DNA of 64,000 nucleotides from contig NZ_JAFEUW010000001.1 of NCBI RefSeq assembly GCF_025028335.1, positions 558,001 through 622,000 of the forward strand, in the 5' to 3' direction. Below, piece by piece: positions 1-9,900 of the stretch. This DNA comes from Brachybacterium sillae (GTDB taxonomy: Bacteria; Actinomycetota; Actinomycetes; Actinomycetales; Dermabacteraceae). Each line of letters starts with the position of its first letter. The stretch's first letter is position 1. The position numbers and the translations under genes were made by a program. The notes below the pieces were generated by a model. It was not told the origin of the DNA, did not search any database, and saw only the letters and a list, made by a program, of their open reading frames with translations.

Positions 1-284
1 GAGATGTACGTGTTGGTCATGATGCGGAACAGCCAGGCGCGCAGGTTCGTCCCCGGGGTGAAGCGGTCCCGGGCGCGGAAGGCCTTCATGAAGGTCTCCT
101 GCACCAGATCCTCGGCGTCCTGCGGGTTGCGGGTCATGCGCAGGGCACCGCCGTACAGGGCGTCGAGATGCGGCAGGGCGTCGCGTTCCAGGTCGAAGCC
201 GGCGCCGTCGGCGGCGCCCTCCTCGACGGTGGGGGTTCGATCCGTTGCGACCCCCACCTCGGGCTCGGTCTCCGTGGCGTTCAT
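1..284 (-). CDS. sigR: ECF RNA polymerase sigma factor, SigR/SigH type (partial, C-terminus outside window)
   Basis: Reading leftward from an ATG at 284, the protein has an acidic leader and then a sigma-70 region 2: the helix around [16 protein letters not shown], the core [13 protein letters not shown] and the region 2.4-like [15 protein letters not shown]. This pattern is characteristic of the SigR/SigH (RpoE-like) redox or heat-stress sigma factors of actinobacteria, which direct transcription of thioredoxin and chaperone genes and are held by a ZAS anti-sigma factor. The gene runs off the left edge after about 94 codons, so region 4 and any anti-sigma gene cannot be seen. It is divergent from the DoxX/aroA group; this sigR-aroA neighbourhood is common in actinobacteria. 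Subtype within the ECF family is inferred. Confidence 0.85.
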   Translation of the reverse strand, partial: MNATETEPEVGVATDRTPTVEEGAADGAGFDLERDALPHLDALYGGALRMTRNPQDAEDLVQETFMKAFRARDRFTPGTNLRAWLFRIMTNTYI

Positions 285-424
285 CGTCGCTGACGATACG
301 GCACGGACCTGCTGCCGATCTGCGGGCCCTGAGGACCTGCGTGCGGCGCAGGTCACGATAGGCTGAGGGGTGCATCCACCGGCGACCGCCGGTTCATCGT
401 CTCCCCCAGGAACGTGAGGTCACC

Positions 425-1081
425 ATGTCTGTGGTCCGCAGCATCGCCCGCCCCCTCCTCGCCGCCCCGTTCATCCTCGAGGGTGTTCGCACCGCGTCGG
501 ATCCCGAGCGCGTCCTCGGTGTCATGCCCCAGGCCACCGACCAGATCAACCAGCAGTTCGCCGCCAGCAGCGCCCCGTCGTTCCTCGACGCCCACACGCT
601 GGTGCGGGCCACCGGTGTCGCCGCCGCCGCGGCCGGTCTGATGTACGCCAACGGCACCGCGCCGCGCCTGGCCTCCGCCCTCCTCCTCGGCACCACCTCC
701 GTCGGCTGGGCCGGCCGCAAGCGCATCTGGGAGCTCTCCGGCGAGGAGCGCTTGCAGGAGCTGCAGTCCCTGCTGTCCGACCTGGGCCTGATCGGTGGCG
801 TGCTGCTCGCCGTCGTCGACCACGACGGGCGTCCGAGCCTCGGCTACCGCCTGGAGAAGCTGGCCGAACAGGGCCGCAAGAAGGCCGAGCGCAAGCAGCG
901 GGAGGCCGAGCGCGCCAAGGCGGGCAAGAAGGCCGCCAAGACCGCGAAGAAGGTCCGCCGGGACGCGACCTCGACCTCCCAGAACCTCGCCCGCTCCGCC
1001 CGGCAGGCCGTCGGCGGCGGTGATGCCCTCTCCCAGCTTCTCGACGAGATCTCGCGGACGCTGGCCACTCCGCGCCGCTGA
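425..1081 (+). CDS. DoxX family membrane protein
   Basis: The 218-residue protein begins RSIARPLLAAPFILEGV, a DoxX-family N-terminal segment, followed by hydrophobic stretches near residues 58-100 and 118-135. The last 70 residues are a highly charged Lys/Arg/Ala tail (KKAERKQREAERAKAGKK) of the kind that sits in the cytoplasm. DoxX proteins are small membrane proteins; some work with oxidoreductases in oxidative stress, but this subgroup has no assigned reaction. GTGAGG lies shortly before the ATG. The gene is 37 bases ahead of aroA and divergent from the redox-type sigma factor, so stress control is possible but not shown. Confidence 0.8.
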   Translation: MSVVRSIARPLLAAPFILEGVRTASDPERVLGVMPQATDQINQQFAASSAPSFLDAHTLVRATGVAAAAAGLMYANGTAPRLASALLLGTTSVGWAGRKRIWELSGEERLQELQSLLSDLGLIGGVLLAVVDHDGRPSLGYRLEKLAEQGRKKAERKQREAERAKAGKKAAKTAKKVRRDATSTSQNLARSARQAVGGGDALSQLLDEISRTLATPRR

Positions 1082-1118
1082 CCCGCCGCCCCGCGCGGCC
1101 CCCTCTTCCAGGAGACCC

Positions 1119-2450
1119 ATGACCGACGTCCTGTGGACGGCACCGGTCGCGACCGGCCCGGTGGACGCTCTGGTGAGCGTCCCCGGGTCGAAGTCGCTGA
1201 CCGCCCGCTGGCTGGTGCTCGCCGCCCTCGCTGAGGGTCCGAGCACGCTTCGACACCCCCTCGTCTCCCGCGATGCCCGCCTGATGCAGGACGGCCTGGA
1301 GCAGCTCGGCGCGCGGTTCAGCGGCGATGGGTCGGCCCTGGAGGTGCATCCCCTTCCCCGTCCCGACCCCACGGACCGCAGCGCAGAGCCCCTGGAGATC
1401 AGCACGGGTCTGGCCGGTACCGTCATGCGATTCCTGCCGCTGGTCGCGGCCCTGCATGTCGGCCCGGTCCGGTTCACCGGGGACGCCGCGGCCCTGGTGC
1501 GGCCGATGGGTCCGGTGATCTCCGCGCTGCGCGCCCTCGGCGTGGAGGTGACGGAGCACGGACAGGCGGGTCATCTGCCGATCACCGTCCACGGCGCCGG
1601 CCACCTCCCGGGTGGGACCGTCGAGGTCGATGCCTCGGCGTCCAGTCAGTTCATCTCCAACCTGCTGCTGGTCGCCCCCTGCGCGGACGCACCCCTGGTG
1701 GTGCGCTCCGCCGGCACGGCGGTCCCGTCGCTGCCGCATATCGAGATGACGGTCGCGACCCTGCGCGAAGCCGGGGTCGAGGTCCAGATGCGCACCGGGG
1801 ACGATGGCCGACCCGAATGGGAGGTCCACCCCGGGCCCATCCGCGCCGGGGAGCGCGTCATCGAACCTGATCTCTCCAACGCCGGGCCGTTCCTCGCCGC
1901 CGCGCTGGTCGCCGGCGGTGAGGTCGGCATCGCGGACTGGCCCGAGACCACCACCCAGGCCGGGGACGCCTACCGCGAGCTGCTGACCCGGATGGGCGGC
2001 ACCGTCTGGCGGGAGGGACCGGATGTGTGCGTACGCGGCGACGGCACCGTGCACGGCCTCGACGCGGACCTCTCCGCCGTCGGGGAGCTGGTGCCGACCA
2101 TCGCCGCGCTCGCGGCCCTGGCCGACTCCCCCAGCCACCTGCGCGGCATCGGACATCTGCGAGGTCACGAGACGGACCGCGTGCATGCCCTGGCGGTCGA
2201 ACTCGACCGCCTCGGTGCCCGGACCGTCGAGCACGAGGACTCGCTGGAGATCATGCCGGCGCCCCTGCACGGCGCGGTGGTGGAGACCTACGAGGACCAC
2301 CGCATGGCCACCGCCGCGGCGATCATCGGACTGCGGGTGCCGGACGTTCGCGTGGTGAACGTGGAGACCACCCAGAAGACCCTCCCGGATTTCGTGGGGA
2401 TGTGGCTCTCGATGCTGCACACGGATCGGCCCGCGGGCGGCAGCTGGTGA
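1119..2450 (+). CDS. aroA: 3-phosphoshikimate 1-carboxyvinyltransferase (EPSP synthase)
   Basis: A 443-residue EPSP synthase, the sixth step of the shikimate pathway: it joins phosphoenolpyruvate to shikimate 3-phosphate. Visible signatures are the N-terminal VPGSKSLTARWLVLAAL (substrate-binding SK), the LAGTVMRFLP segment, SASSQFISNLLL in mid-protein, EPDLSNAGPFLAAAL and the C-terminal ETYEDHRMA motif. Length is normal for the family. The ATG at 1119 follows CAGGAG at about 8 bases. The stop overlaps the GTG of rsgA by three bases, so the two are likely translationally coupled. Confidence 0.96.
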   Translation: MTDVLWTAPVATGPVDALVSVPGSKSLTARWLVLAALAEGPSTLRHPLVSRDARLMQDGLEQLGARFSGDGSALEVHPLPRPDPTDRSAEPLEISTGLAGTVMRFLPLVAALHVGPVRFTGDAAALVRPMGPVISALRALGVEVTEHGQAGHLPITVHGAGHLPGGTVEVDASASSQFISNLLLVAPCADAPLVVRSAGTAVPSLPHIEMTVATLREAGVEVQMRTGDDGRPEWEVHPGPIRAGERVIEPDLSNAGPFLAAALVAGGEVGIADWPETTTQAGDAYRELLTRMGGTVWREGPDVCVRGDGTVHGLDADLSAVGELVPTIAALAALADSPSHLRGIGHLRGHETDRVHALAVELDRLGARTVEHEDSLEIMPAPLHGAVVETYEDHRMATAAAIIGLRVPDVRVVNVETTQKTLPDFVGMWLSMLHTDRPAGGSW

Positions 2451-3486
2451 GTCGCCGGCTCACGGATTACGACGAGTCCGACGTCCGGATCCGGCCCAAC
2501 CGGCGCGGTTCGCGGCCCAGGACGAAGGACCGCCCCGCCCACGCCGATGCGATCCCCGGCCTGGTGGTGGCCGTCGACCGCGGCCGCTGGCGCACCGTCG
2601 TGGGCTCCGGCACCGCCGAGGAGCGGGAGGTCACGGCGATGCGCGCCCGGGAACTCGGCCGCACCCCCATCGTCCCCGGGGACATCGTCGCCCTCACCGG
2701 GGATGTCTCCGGCCGCACCGACACCCTCGCGCGGATCGTGCGGGTCGAGGAGCGCAGCTCCTTCCTGCGCCGCAGCGCCGACGATGACGACGCCACGGAG
2801 CGGCCCCTGGTCGCGAACGTCGACCTGATGGTGATCGTAACGGCGCTCGCGGACCCGGAGCCCCGCGGCGGCATGATCGACCGTTGCCTCGTCGCGGCGT
2901 ACGTCGCCGGGGTCGAGGCCCTGCTCGTCCTCACCAAGGCCGATCTGCGGGACCCGCAGGACTTCCTCCACGACTACGCGCCGCTGGGGCTCGACCACGT
3001 CGTCACGCAGCAGGGCCCCGACGGGGCCGTCCACGGTCTGGACGCACTGCGGGACCGCCTGGCCGACCGCACGAGTGTGCTGGTGGGGCACTCGGGGTGG
3101 GCAAGTCGACATTGCTCAACGCCCTGGTGCCCGAGGCACGGCGCGCCACCGGGCATGTCAACGCCGTCACCGGACGGGGGCGGCACACCTCGAGCTCGGC
3201 TCTGGCGATGCCGCTGCCCGGGGGCGGCTGGGTGATCGACACCCCGGGGGTGCGCTCCTTCGGGCTCGGCCACGTGGATCCTGATGACCTGCTCGACGCC
3301 TTCGCCGACCTCGCCCCGCTGGCGGAGGACTGCCCCCGCGGCTGCACCCATCTGGAGGACGCCCCCGATTGTGCTCTCGATGCGGCCGTGGAAGCGGGCC
3401 GCGCCGGGACGGCGGGACCGGCTCGTCTGGCCTCGTTCCGGCGACTGGCGGCGGCCCTGCGGCGCAACGACCCCTGGGAGGCCTGA
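2447..3486 (+). pseudogene. rsgA: ribosome small-subunit biogenesis GTPase RsgA, frameshifted inside the P-loop
   Basis: RsgA is a circularly permuted GTPase that helps mature the 30S subunit. The N-terminal part (OB-fold, then NVDLMVIVTALADPEPRGGMIDR and LLVLTKADL, the G4 motif) is read from a GTG at 2447. It loses frame right after GHSG at about 3094. The rest, GVGKSTLLNALVPEA (G1), IDTPGVRSFGL (G3) and the zinc site DCPRGCTHLEDAPDCAL, continues in the frame ending at 3486. One extra G in the GGGG run at 3094-3097 restores an intact 346-residue protein with the canonical GHSGVGKST loop. All motifs on both sides are well preserved, so an indel error or a very recent mutation is likelier than long decay. 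Confidence 0.9.
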
Positions 3487-3556
3487 GGCACCCGGACGGC
3501 GGGTTCGTGGGCTCCGCCTCCCCCGCGAGCGGGCCCGCGGATCGTAGGGTGAGCGC

Positions 3557-4348
3557 ATGTCCAGCCGCTACGCCGACGATCTCCGCCTCGCCCACGTGCT
3601 CGCCGATGCCGTGGATCAGCAGACCATGAGCCGCTTCCGCGCGCAGGACCTGCAGGTGGAGACGAAGCCGGATCTCACCGAGGTCACCGATGCGGATCGC
3701 ACCGCCGAGCAGATCGTGCGCTCCCAGCTGTCGCGGGCCCGATCCCGGGATCAGGTGATCGGCGAGGAGTTCGGCTCCACAGGGCATGCCGCCCGGCAGT
3801 GGGTGATCGACCCCATCGACGGCACCAGCAACTTCGTGCGCGGTGTTCCGGTGTGGGCCACGCTGATCGGTCTGATCGAGGACGGCCAGGTGGTGCTCGG
3901 GGTGGTGTCCGCTCCGGCTCTGTCGCGGCGCTGGTGGGCCGGGATCGGTTCGGGCGCCTGGACCGGTCCGCGCATCAGCTCCGCCTCCCCGCTGCGGGTG
4001 TCGCAGGTCCGTGAGATCGAGAACGCCTCCCTGTCGTACTCCTCGTTGCACGGTTGGGTCGACTGCGACCGCCTGCCGCAGATGCTGAACTTCATGCAGG
4101 GGTTCTGGCGCACCCGCGCCTACGGGGACTTCTGGTCGTACATGCTGCTGGCGGAGGGTGCGGTGGACGTGGCCACGGAGCCGGAGCTGAAGCTGCACGA
4201 CATGGCGGCGCTGGTGCCGATCGTCACCGAGGCCGGGGGGCGTTTCACCTCCCTCGAGGGTGAGGACGGCCCGTTCGGCGGCAGCGCGGTCGCCACGAAC
4301 GGGCTGCTGCATGAGGAGGCCCTCGCGGCCCTGGCGCCGCGGGAGTGA
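3557..4348 (+). CDS. hisN: histidinol-phosphatase, inositol monophosphatase family
   Basis: A 263-residue IMPase-fold, magnesium-dependent phosphatase. Metal ligands are visible as GEE (residues 69-71), DPIDGT (85-90) and LHDMAAL (213-219; the Asp is the third metal ligand, here after LH rather than the usual W). Actinobacterial members of this length, next to aroA/rsgA, are generally annotated HisN, which removes phosphate from L-histidinol phosphate. A more general inositol- or other sugar-phosphatase role cannot be excluded from sequence. The gene follows rsgA by 70 bases and may share its transcript. Confidence 0.85.
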   Translation: MSSRYADDLRLAHVLADAVDQQTMSRFRAQDLQVETKPDLTEVTDADRTAEQIVRSQLSRARSRDQVIGEEFGSTGHAARQWVIDPIDGTSNFVRGVPVWATLIGLIEDGQVVLGVVSAPALSRRWWAGIGSGAWTGPRISSASPLRVSQVREIENASLSYSSLHGWVDCDRLPQMLNFMQGFWRTRAYGDFWSYMLLAEGAVDVATEPELKLHDMAALVPIVTEAGGRFTSLEGEDGPFGGSAVATNGLLHEEALAALAPRE

Positions 4349-4495
4349 GTCGCTGCCACGGGATCGCTTCGACGCCGCAGGACCGGGGGGCATGGGGCCC
4401 GCGGCGGGTCCGCGGCCCCTCGTCCCCGCGGGGCGTCGGGGTGCGCCGATAGACTTCCCGGGTATCCGCATCCCCGAGGGAAGAGGTTCCGTCCC

Positions 4496-5716
4496 ATGAC
4501 CGTCCAGCGCGTCGCACTGCTCACCGCCGGGGGCTACGCCCCGTGCCTGTCCTCCGCGGTGGGAGGCCTGATCGAGCGCTACACCGAGCTGGTGCCCGAC
4601 GTCGAGATCATCGCGTACAAGCACGGCTACTGGGGCCTGCTCTCCGGGGAGAAGGTCGTCATCGACGATGAGGTGCGTGCTAAGGCGCACCTTCTGCACA
4701 ACTACGGCGGCTCCCCCATCGGCAACTCCCGCGTGAAGCTCACCAACACCGCGGACCTCGTCAAGCGCGGCCTCATCCAGGAGGGTGAGAACGCCCTGGA
4801 GGTCGCCGCGAATAAGCTCAAGGCCGACGGGGTGGACGTGCTCCACACCATCGGCGGTGACGACACCAACACCACCGCGGCGGACCTCGCCGCCTACCTG
4901 CACGAGAACGACTACGACCTGCAGGTGGTCGGTCTGCCCAAGACGATCGACAACGACATCGTGCCGATCCGTCAGTCGCTGGGCGCCCGCACCGCCGCCG
5001 AGCAGACCGCGATCTTCGCGCAGAACGTGCTCGCCGAGCACGGATCCAACCCGCGGATGCTCATCATCCACGAGATCATGGGCCGCGCCTGCGGGTACCT
5101 CACCGCCCAGGCCGCCGAGTACTACCAGCAGTGGCATGCCCGCCAGGAGTGGTTGCCGTCCATCGGCCATGACCCGCGCCGCTGGGACGTCCACGCCGTG
5201 TTCCTGCCGGAGATGGCCCTGGACATCGACCGCGAGGCCGAGCGCCTCAAGGCCGTCATGGACGAGGTCGGGTGCGTGAACATCTTCCTGTCTGAGGGCG
5301 CCGGTATCCCCGAGATCGTCGCCGAGATGCAGGCCCGCGGGGAGGAGCCCGAGAAGGATCCCTTCGGCCACGTCAAGCTCGACACCATCAACCCGGGCCA
5401 GTGGTTCGCCAAGCGGTTCGCGAAGAAGCTCGGTGCGGAGAAGACGATGGTGCAGAAGTCCGGGTACTTCGCCCGCTCGGCGAAGGCCAACGCCGACGAC
5501 CTGCGCCTGATCAAGTCGATGACGGACCTGGCCGTGCAGGTGGCGCTGGAGGGTGGTACCGGTGTGATCGGCCATGACGAGGAGCAGGGCGACCGGCTGC
5601 GGGCCATCGAGTTCTCCCGCATCGCCGGCCACAAGGCCTTCGATATCTACCAGCCGTGGTTCCAGCAGGTGATGGAGCGGGTCGGCCAGGAGGTCCGCCC
5701 CGCCGAGGCCCACTGA
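4496..5716 (+). CDS. pfp: pyrophosphate--fructose 6-phosphate 1-phosphotransferase
   Basis: A 406-residue phosphofructokinase-family enzyme catalysing reversible, PPi-dependent phosphorylation of fructose 6-phosphate. Two positions mark the phosphoryl donor. The nucleotide loop reads GGDDTNTTA (Asp after GGD, where ATP enzymes have Gly) and the catalytic loop reads PKTIDNDIVPI (Lys, where ATP enzymes have Gly). Both are the PPi-type residues in the family. The signatures MGRACGYLTAQAA and NPGQWFAKRFAKKL are also present. A single gene with a strong hairpin behind it. Confidence 0.94.
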   Translation: MTVQRVALLTAGGYAPCLSSAVGGLIERYTELVPDVEIIAYKHGYWGLLSGEKVVIDDEVRAKAHLLHNYGGSPIGNSRVKLTNTADLVKRGLIQEGENALEVAANKLKADGVDVLHTIGGDDTNTTAADLAAYLHENDYDLQVVGLPKTIDNDIVPIRQSLGARTAAEQTAIFAQNVLAEHGSNPRMLIIHEIMGRACGYLTAQAAEYYQQWHARQEWLPSIGHDPRRWDVHAVFLPEMALDIDREAERLKAVMDEVGCVNIFLSEGAGIPEIVAEMQARGEEPEKDPFGHVKLDTINPGQWFAKRFAKKLGAEKTMVQKSGYFARSAKANADDLRLIKSMTDLAVQVALEGGTGVIGHDEEQGDRLRAIEFSRIAGHKAFDIYQPWFQQVMERVGQEVRPAEAH

Positions 5717-5751
5717 CCCCGGCCCATGCCCAGGACACCGCGAGGTGTCGC

Positions 5752-5797
5752 CGAGGGGCGGCGACGCAGCACCGTGAGTGCTGCGCGCCGCCCCTCG
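5752..5797 (+). terminator. intrinsic-type hairpin after pfp
   Basis: CGAGGGGCGGCG is matched by CGCCGCCCCTCG, with an inner GCAGCAC/GTGCTGC stem. The pfp stop lies 36 bases upstream. There is no T-tract, as is usual in high-GC actinobacteria. Confidence 0.7.
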
Positions 5798-5887
5798 TGG
5801 CGTCGGAGTCTGCATGCGGCCCTGGTCCGCGCGCGGGCGGTGCGTGATGCGGCGCGGCGGCGTCTGGGGTGATCGCCCGCGACCGGG

Positions 5888-6628
5888 GTGCGTCTGACTG
5901 ATGCGACCGACCGCGAACGCATCGACACCGGGGGGCTCGCCACCGGGAACCTCCCCCGGCAGGGGCGACTGGGGGACTGCTGGGTGATGGCGCCGCTGCT
6001 CGCGGTGGCACTCGCCGATCGGAGGGCGCCTGACCGGATGGTGTGCGCGGCGGATGACACCGACGGGGAGGCGGATGCCGACGGCACATCGGCCCGAGCG
6101 CTGGTCAGGGTGCCTCTGACGGCGCCGGATGGCCAGCGGATCCTGGTGGAGCGCCGCTACCCCACCGATGCCGCAGGCCGCTGGTTGCACGCCACGACCG
6201 CGAGTGGCGAACCCGGGTGGGCAGCGGCGGTGGAGGCCGCGCTCGCCCGCGAGTACGCCGGGTCCTATCGCATGCTCGCCCGGGGGCTGGGGCGTCTCGG
6301 GCTGCCGCTGCTGACCGGCCTGCCCACGCGCATGACGCTGGGTCGTCCGTCCGCCCGGCGGCTGGAGGAGTGGTGTCGGGCCGGGCACGCCGTGGTGGTC
6401 TCCACGCATCCGCTGTCCCCCTGGGTGGGCACCCGCAGCGGCGTACGGTTGCCACCGAACCACGTCTTCGCCGTCGAGGGTGCCGATCCGGCGACCGGGC
6501 GGGTGCGGCTGCGCAATCCCTGGGATCCGGGCCGCACAGTGGTCCTGGAGCGTCGCGAGTTCGTGTGGGGCGTGATCTCGTGCGACCGGACCCTGCGGCC
6601 CGTGCGGGATGCGCGGCCGGGCGCCTAG
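5888..6628 (+). CDS. calpain-like (C2 family) cysteine protease domain protein
   Basis: A 246-residue protein whose start is taken at the first GTG (5888); there is no obvious Shine-Dalgarno. The N-terminal NLPRQGRLGDCWVMAPLLAV matches the calpain oxyanion/Cys block (Q-G-x-x-G-D-C-W). Later, PPNHVFAVEG supplies the His and RVRLRNPWDPG the Asn, so the full Cys-His-Asn triad appears present. There is no signal peptide or membrane segment, and no calcium-binding C2 or penta-EF-hand part: only the bare protease core. Bacterial calpain-like proteins are sporadic and mostly uncharacterised; substrate and role are unknown. It stands alone between two hairpins. Confidence 0.75.
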   Translation: MRLTDATDRERIDTGGLATGNLPRQGRLGDCWVMAPLLAVALADRRAPDRMVCAADDTDGEADADGTSARALVRVPLTAPDGQRILVERRYPTDAAGRWLHATTASGEPGWAAAVEAALAREYAGSYRMLARGLGRLGLPLLTGLPTRMTLGRPSARRLEEWCRAGHAVVVSTHPLSPWVGTRSGVRLPPNHVFAVEGADPATGRVRLRNPWDPGRTVVLERREFVWGVISCDRTLRPVRDARPGA

Positions 6629-6700
6629 CCGTCGACCCTGGGGGCGGAGGGGCCGACGAGGCTCTGCCCGGTGAGGCTGCACCCTGACTGCGCACAGCAG

Positions 6701-6731
6701 AAGGCCCTGACCGGTGAACGGTCAGGGCCTT
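6701..6731. terminator. bidirectional terminator hairpin
   Basis: A perfect 13-bp stem, AAGGCCCTGACCG with CGGTCAGGGCCTT, around a 5-base loop. It ends with A/T runs on both sides, serving the calpain-like gene (+) and the initiator tRNA (-). Confidence 0.85.
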
Positions 6732-6737
6732 CATCTC

Positions 6738-6812
<75 letters not shown>

Positions 6813-6932
6813 GTGACCTGAACTACGTTACGCCGCGGGATGGGGTGCGTCCAGCGAGACGCCCGGGAACGTGGGGCAGGCCACGATTCGTAGGTGCACC
6901 GTCGGGCGAGCGGGACGTGGCACCCGCGGATC

Positions 6933-9900
6933 TCAGCCGCCCTGGCCGCCGGCGTCGCTCGCGCCGCCCGCGTCACTCGGTGCCGTGCCCCCGAGCTCGG
7001 CGTTGGCGGCGAGCGCGTCACGCAGAGCCTGCTGCAGTGTGTCCTGCGCAGCGCCGTAGGCTTCCCAGTCACCCGCCTGCAGGGCCTGCTCGGCCTCACG
7101 GGTCGCGGTCTCCATCTCGGCGAGGGCCTGATCCAGGCGCGCCTGGGCATCCCCGGCGGCGGCAGCCGGGGGCGCCGCCTGCTGGTCGGGGTCGGAGGCC
7201 GCGGCGGTGGTCCCGTCCTCGGTGTCGGCGCTGCCGGCGGTCCCCGTCGCCGGGACGGAGGCATCTCCCGCGTTCGCCCCGGAGTCGCCGCCGAACACCT
7301 GGTCAAGCGCCTCGTCGAGCGTGGGGGCGAAGCCGATGCGGTTGCCGAAGGAGACCAGCACCAACTGCAGCAGCGGGTACTGCGTACCGCCACCGGAGGT
7401 GGAGGACTGCAGGTATACCGGCTGCACGTACAACAGTCCCCCGCCGACGGGCACCGTCAGCAGGTTGCCGTTGAGCACCTCGGAGTTGCCGGACTTCAGC
7501 AGATTCAGAGCCCGCGACACATTCGGCTCGGCGTTGAACGACGCCTGCACCTGGCGGGGGCCCGGCACCGGGTTCGTCGACGGCAAGACAAGGAGGGTGA
7601 GGTCACCATAGGTGTCGGCGGGGTTGCCGGACGCGTTGCCGGTCTCCGAATCCGCCACCAGCATGCCGGTGAGCACCTGCTGCCCGCGGGCGGGGATGTA
7701 GCTGGTGGAGAGGCTGAAACGAGGGGTGTCCTGGCCGGGCATCTGCATGGTCAGGTAGTACGGCGGCTGCGCCGGTTGCGGGGTCTGCTGGCCGTCCTGG
7801 GCGGCAGCCGCCTGCTGCGTCGGATCCTCCGAGACCTGCCAGAAGTCCTGCTGACCGAAGAACTCGTCCGGGTCGGTCACGTGGTACCTGCCGAGGATCT
7901 CCCGCTGGGCCTTGAACATGTCCTGCGGATACCGCAGATGGCTCATGAGCGCCCCGTCGATCTCCTGCGCAGGCCGCAACGCCTGCGGGAAGGTCTCCTG
8001 CCAGGCACGCAGGATCGGATCCTCCGTGTCCCAGGCGTAGAGGGTGACGGAGCCGTCGAAGGCATCCACGGTCGCCTTCACGCCGTTGCGCAGATAGTTC
8101 ACGCGGCCCGTACCGCGGAAGCCGAGCTCCTGGGAGGAGGTCACCGAGTCCGTGGCGGTCTGGCGCATGTCCAGGGTGCGGGAGTACGGGTAGCGATCGG
8201 TCGCGGTGTACCCGTCGATCACCCACACCAGTCGACCGTCGACGACGGCTGGCTGCACCGCCGAATCGAGCTCCAGGAACGGGGCGACCGCGCGCACTCG
8301 ATCCTGCGGGTCGCGGTCGTAGAGGATCTGCGACTCCTCATTGACGTAGCTGGAGATGAGGATGTTGATGTCGCGGAACTTCACCGCGTACAGCAGACGG
8401 TTCAGCGGGTTGCCGATACTCGGCCCGCCGTCCCCGGTGAAGGTGTTGTACTGCTGGGCGTCGGCTCCGCTGTCCTGCCCGGTGGTGGACTGGTAGTCGA
8501 ACTCCAGCGGGTTCGCACCCTCCGGCGCCCCGACGATCGAGTAGTCCGGCGAATGCCGTCCGAAGTAGACGCGCTCCTCGAAGGTGCCGAGGGCTCCCTG
8601 TCCCGGGACCCCCGACTGGAAGTACGCGGGTTCACCGTTGGCGGCGCGCCGGTTGCCGTAGGCGGCGACCACCCCGTACCCGTGGGTGTAGATCATGTGC
8701 TGGTTCACCCACGGCTGGGTCTCCAGCTCGAAGGTGTCGGGCCGCAGCTCGCGCACACCGATCACGGTGTCCTGGAGGGAGCCGTCGATCTCGTAGCGGT
8801 CCACGGACAGCACGTCCTCGAAACCCCAGTAGCGACGGTTGGCCTCCCGCTGGTTGAACGTGGGGGCGACGACCGCCGGATCGAGCAGGCGGATCTGCGC
8901 CGTGGTCTCCGCATCGGCGCGGAGCGCACCGGCCTCGGCATCGGTGGCCGCGGCGTACTGCACGACACGCACATCGTCGACGTCGAAGGCGGTGCGGGTC
9001 GCCGCGATGTTCTCCGCGATGTACGGCTGTTCCATGGCGAGCTCGCTGGGATCCACCCGGACCTTCTGCACGAACCACGGGTAGGCGACACCGACGGCGA
9101 GGGAGGCCAGCACCAGAGCCCCGACCCCGACCAGCGGAAGACGCAGGTCACCGCGGATCATCCAGGCGAGCACCAGGAGCGCCACCAGCAGCGCCGCGAT
9201 CGCCAGGATCGTCTTGGCGGGGACGATGGCGTTGACATCCGTGTAGGAGGCCCCGTCGAAGCGACCGTGGCTGCCGGTGAGGACGGTGTAGCGCTCGAAC
9301 CACAGAGCGACCGCCTGGCGGATGAGGTACAGCACCGCCAGCAGGCCCAGGTGGCGGCGGGCGGCGCGGGTCAGGAGCAGCCCCTCCTCCTGTGTCCACT
9401 GCAGCCCGCCGAACAGGAAGTGCCCGACCAGCGACGCCAGGATCAGCACCACCAGCAGGAACTGGAGCACCGCCAGGATGATGTCGATGAACGGCACCGT
9501 GAAGACGTAGAAACCGACGTCGCGGCCGAAGACCGGGTCCTCGGTGCCGAAGCTCTGCGGATGCAGGAACAGCAGCGCCTCCTGCCATCGCGAGGCGAGG
9601 GCGAGTCCCGCGAAGGCGCCGATGACCAACGGCGCGAGGAGTGTGAGGGTGCGGCGCAGCGGGTCGATGGCGCGACGGAACTGATCGATCGCCTCCTGTT
9701 CCCGCGTGACCGGGGCGTAGACGGGGCGAGCCCGGTAGCACCAGCGCATGCTCAGCCACAGCGGCAGCGCGAACAGCACGAAGCCGACGGTGAACAGCAC
9801 AGCCCGGGCGATCCACCGCGTCCACAGCACCGACGTGTACCCGAGCTGCTGGAACCACAGGTACGTGGTGCCGTACTCGGCGGCGAGCAGCAGGAGAATC

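Noticed and set aside
3167-6682. Very long open frame antisense to hisN, pfp and the calpain-like gene
   Set aside because: It is a high-GC shadow: the proposed protein is Arg/Gly/His/Pro-rich with no domain, and the opposite strand holds well-supported genes.
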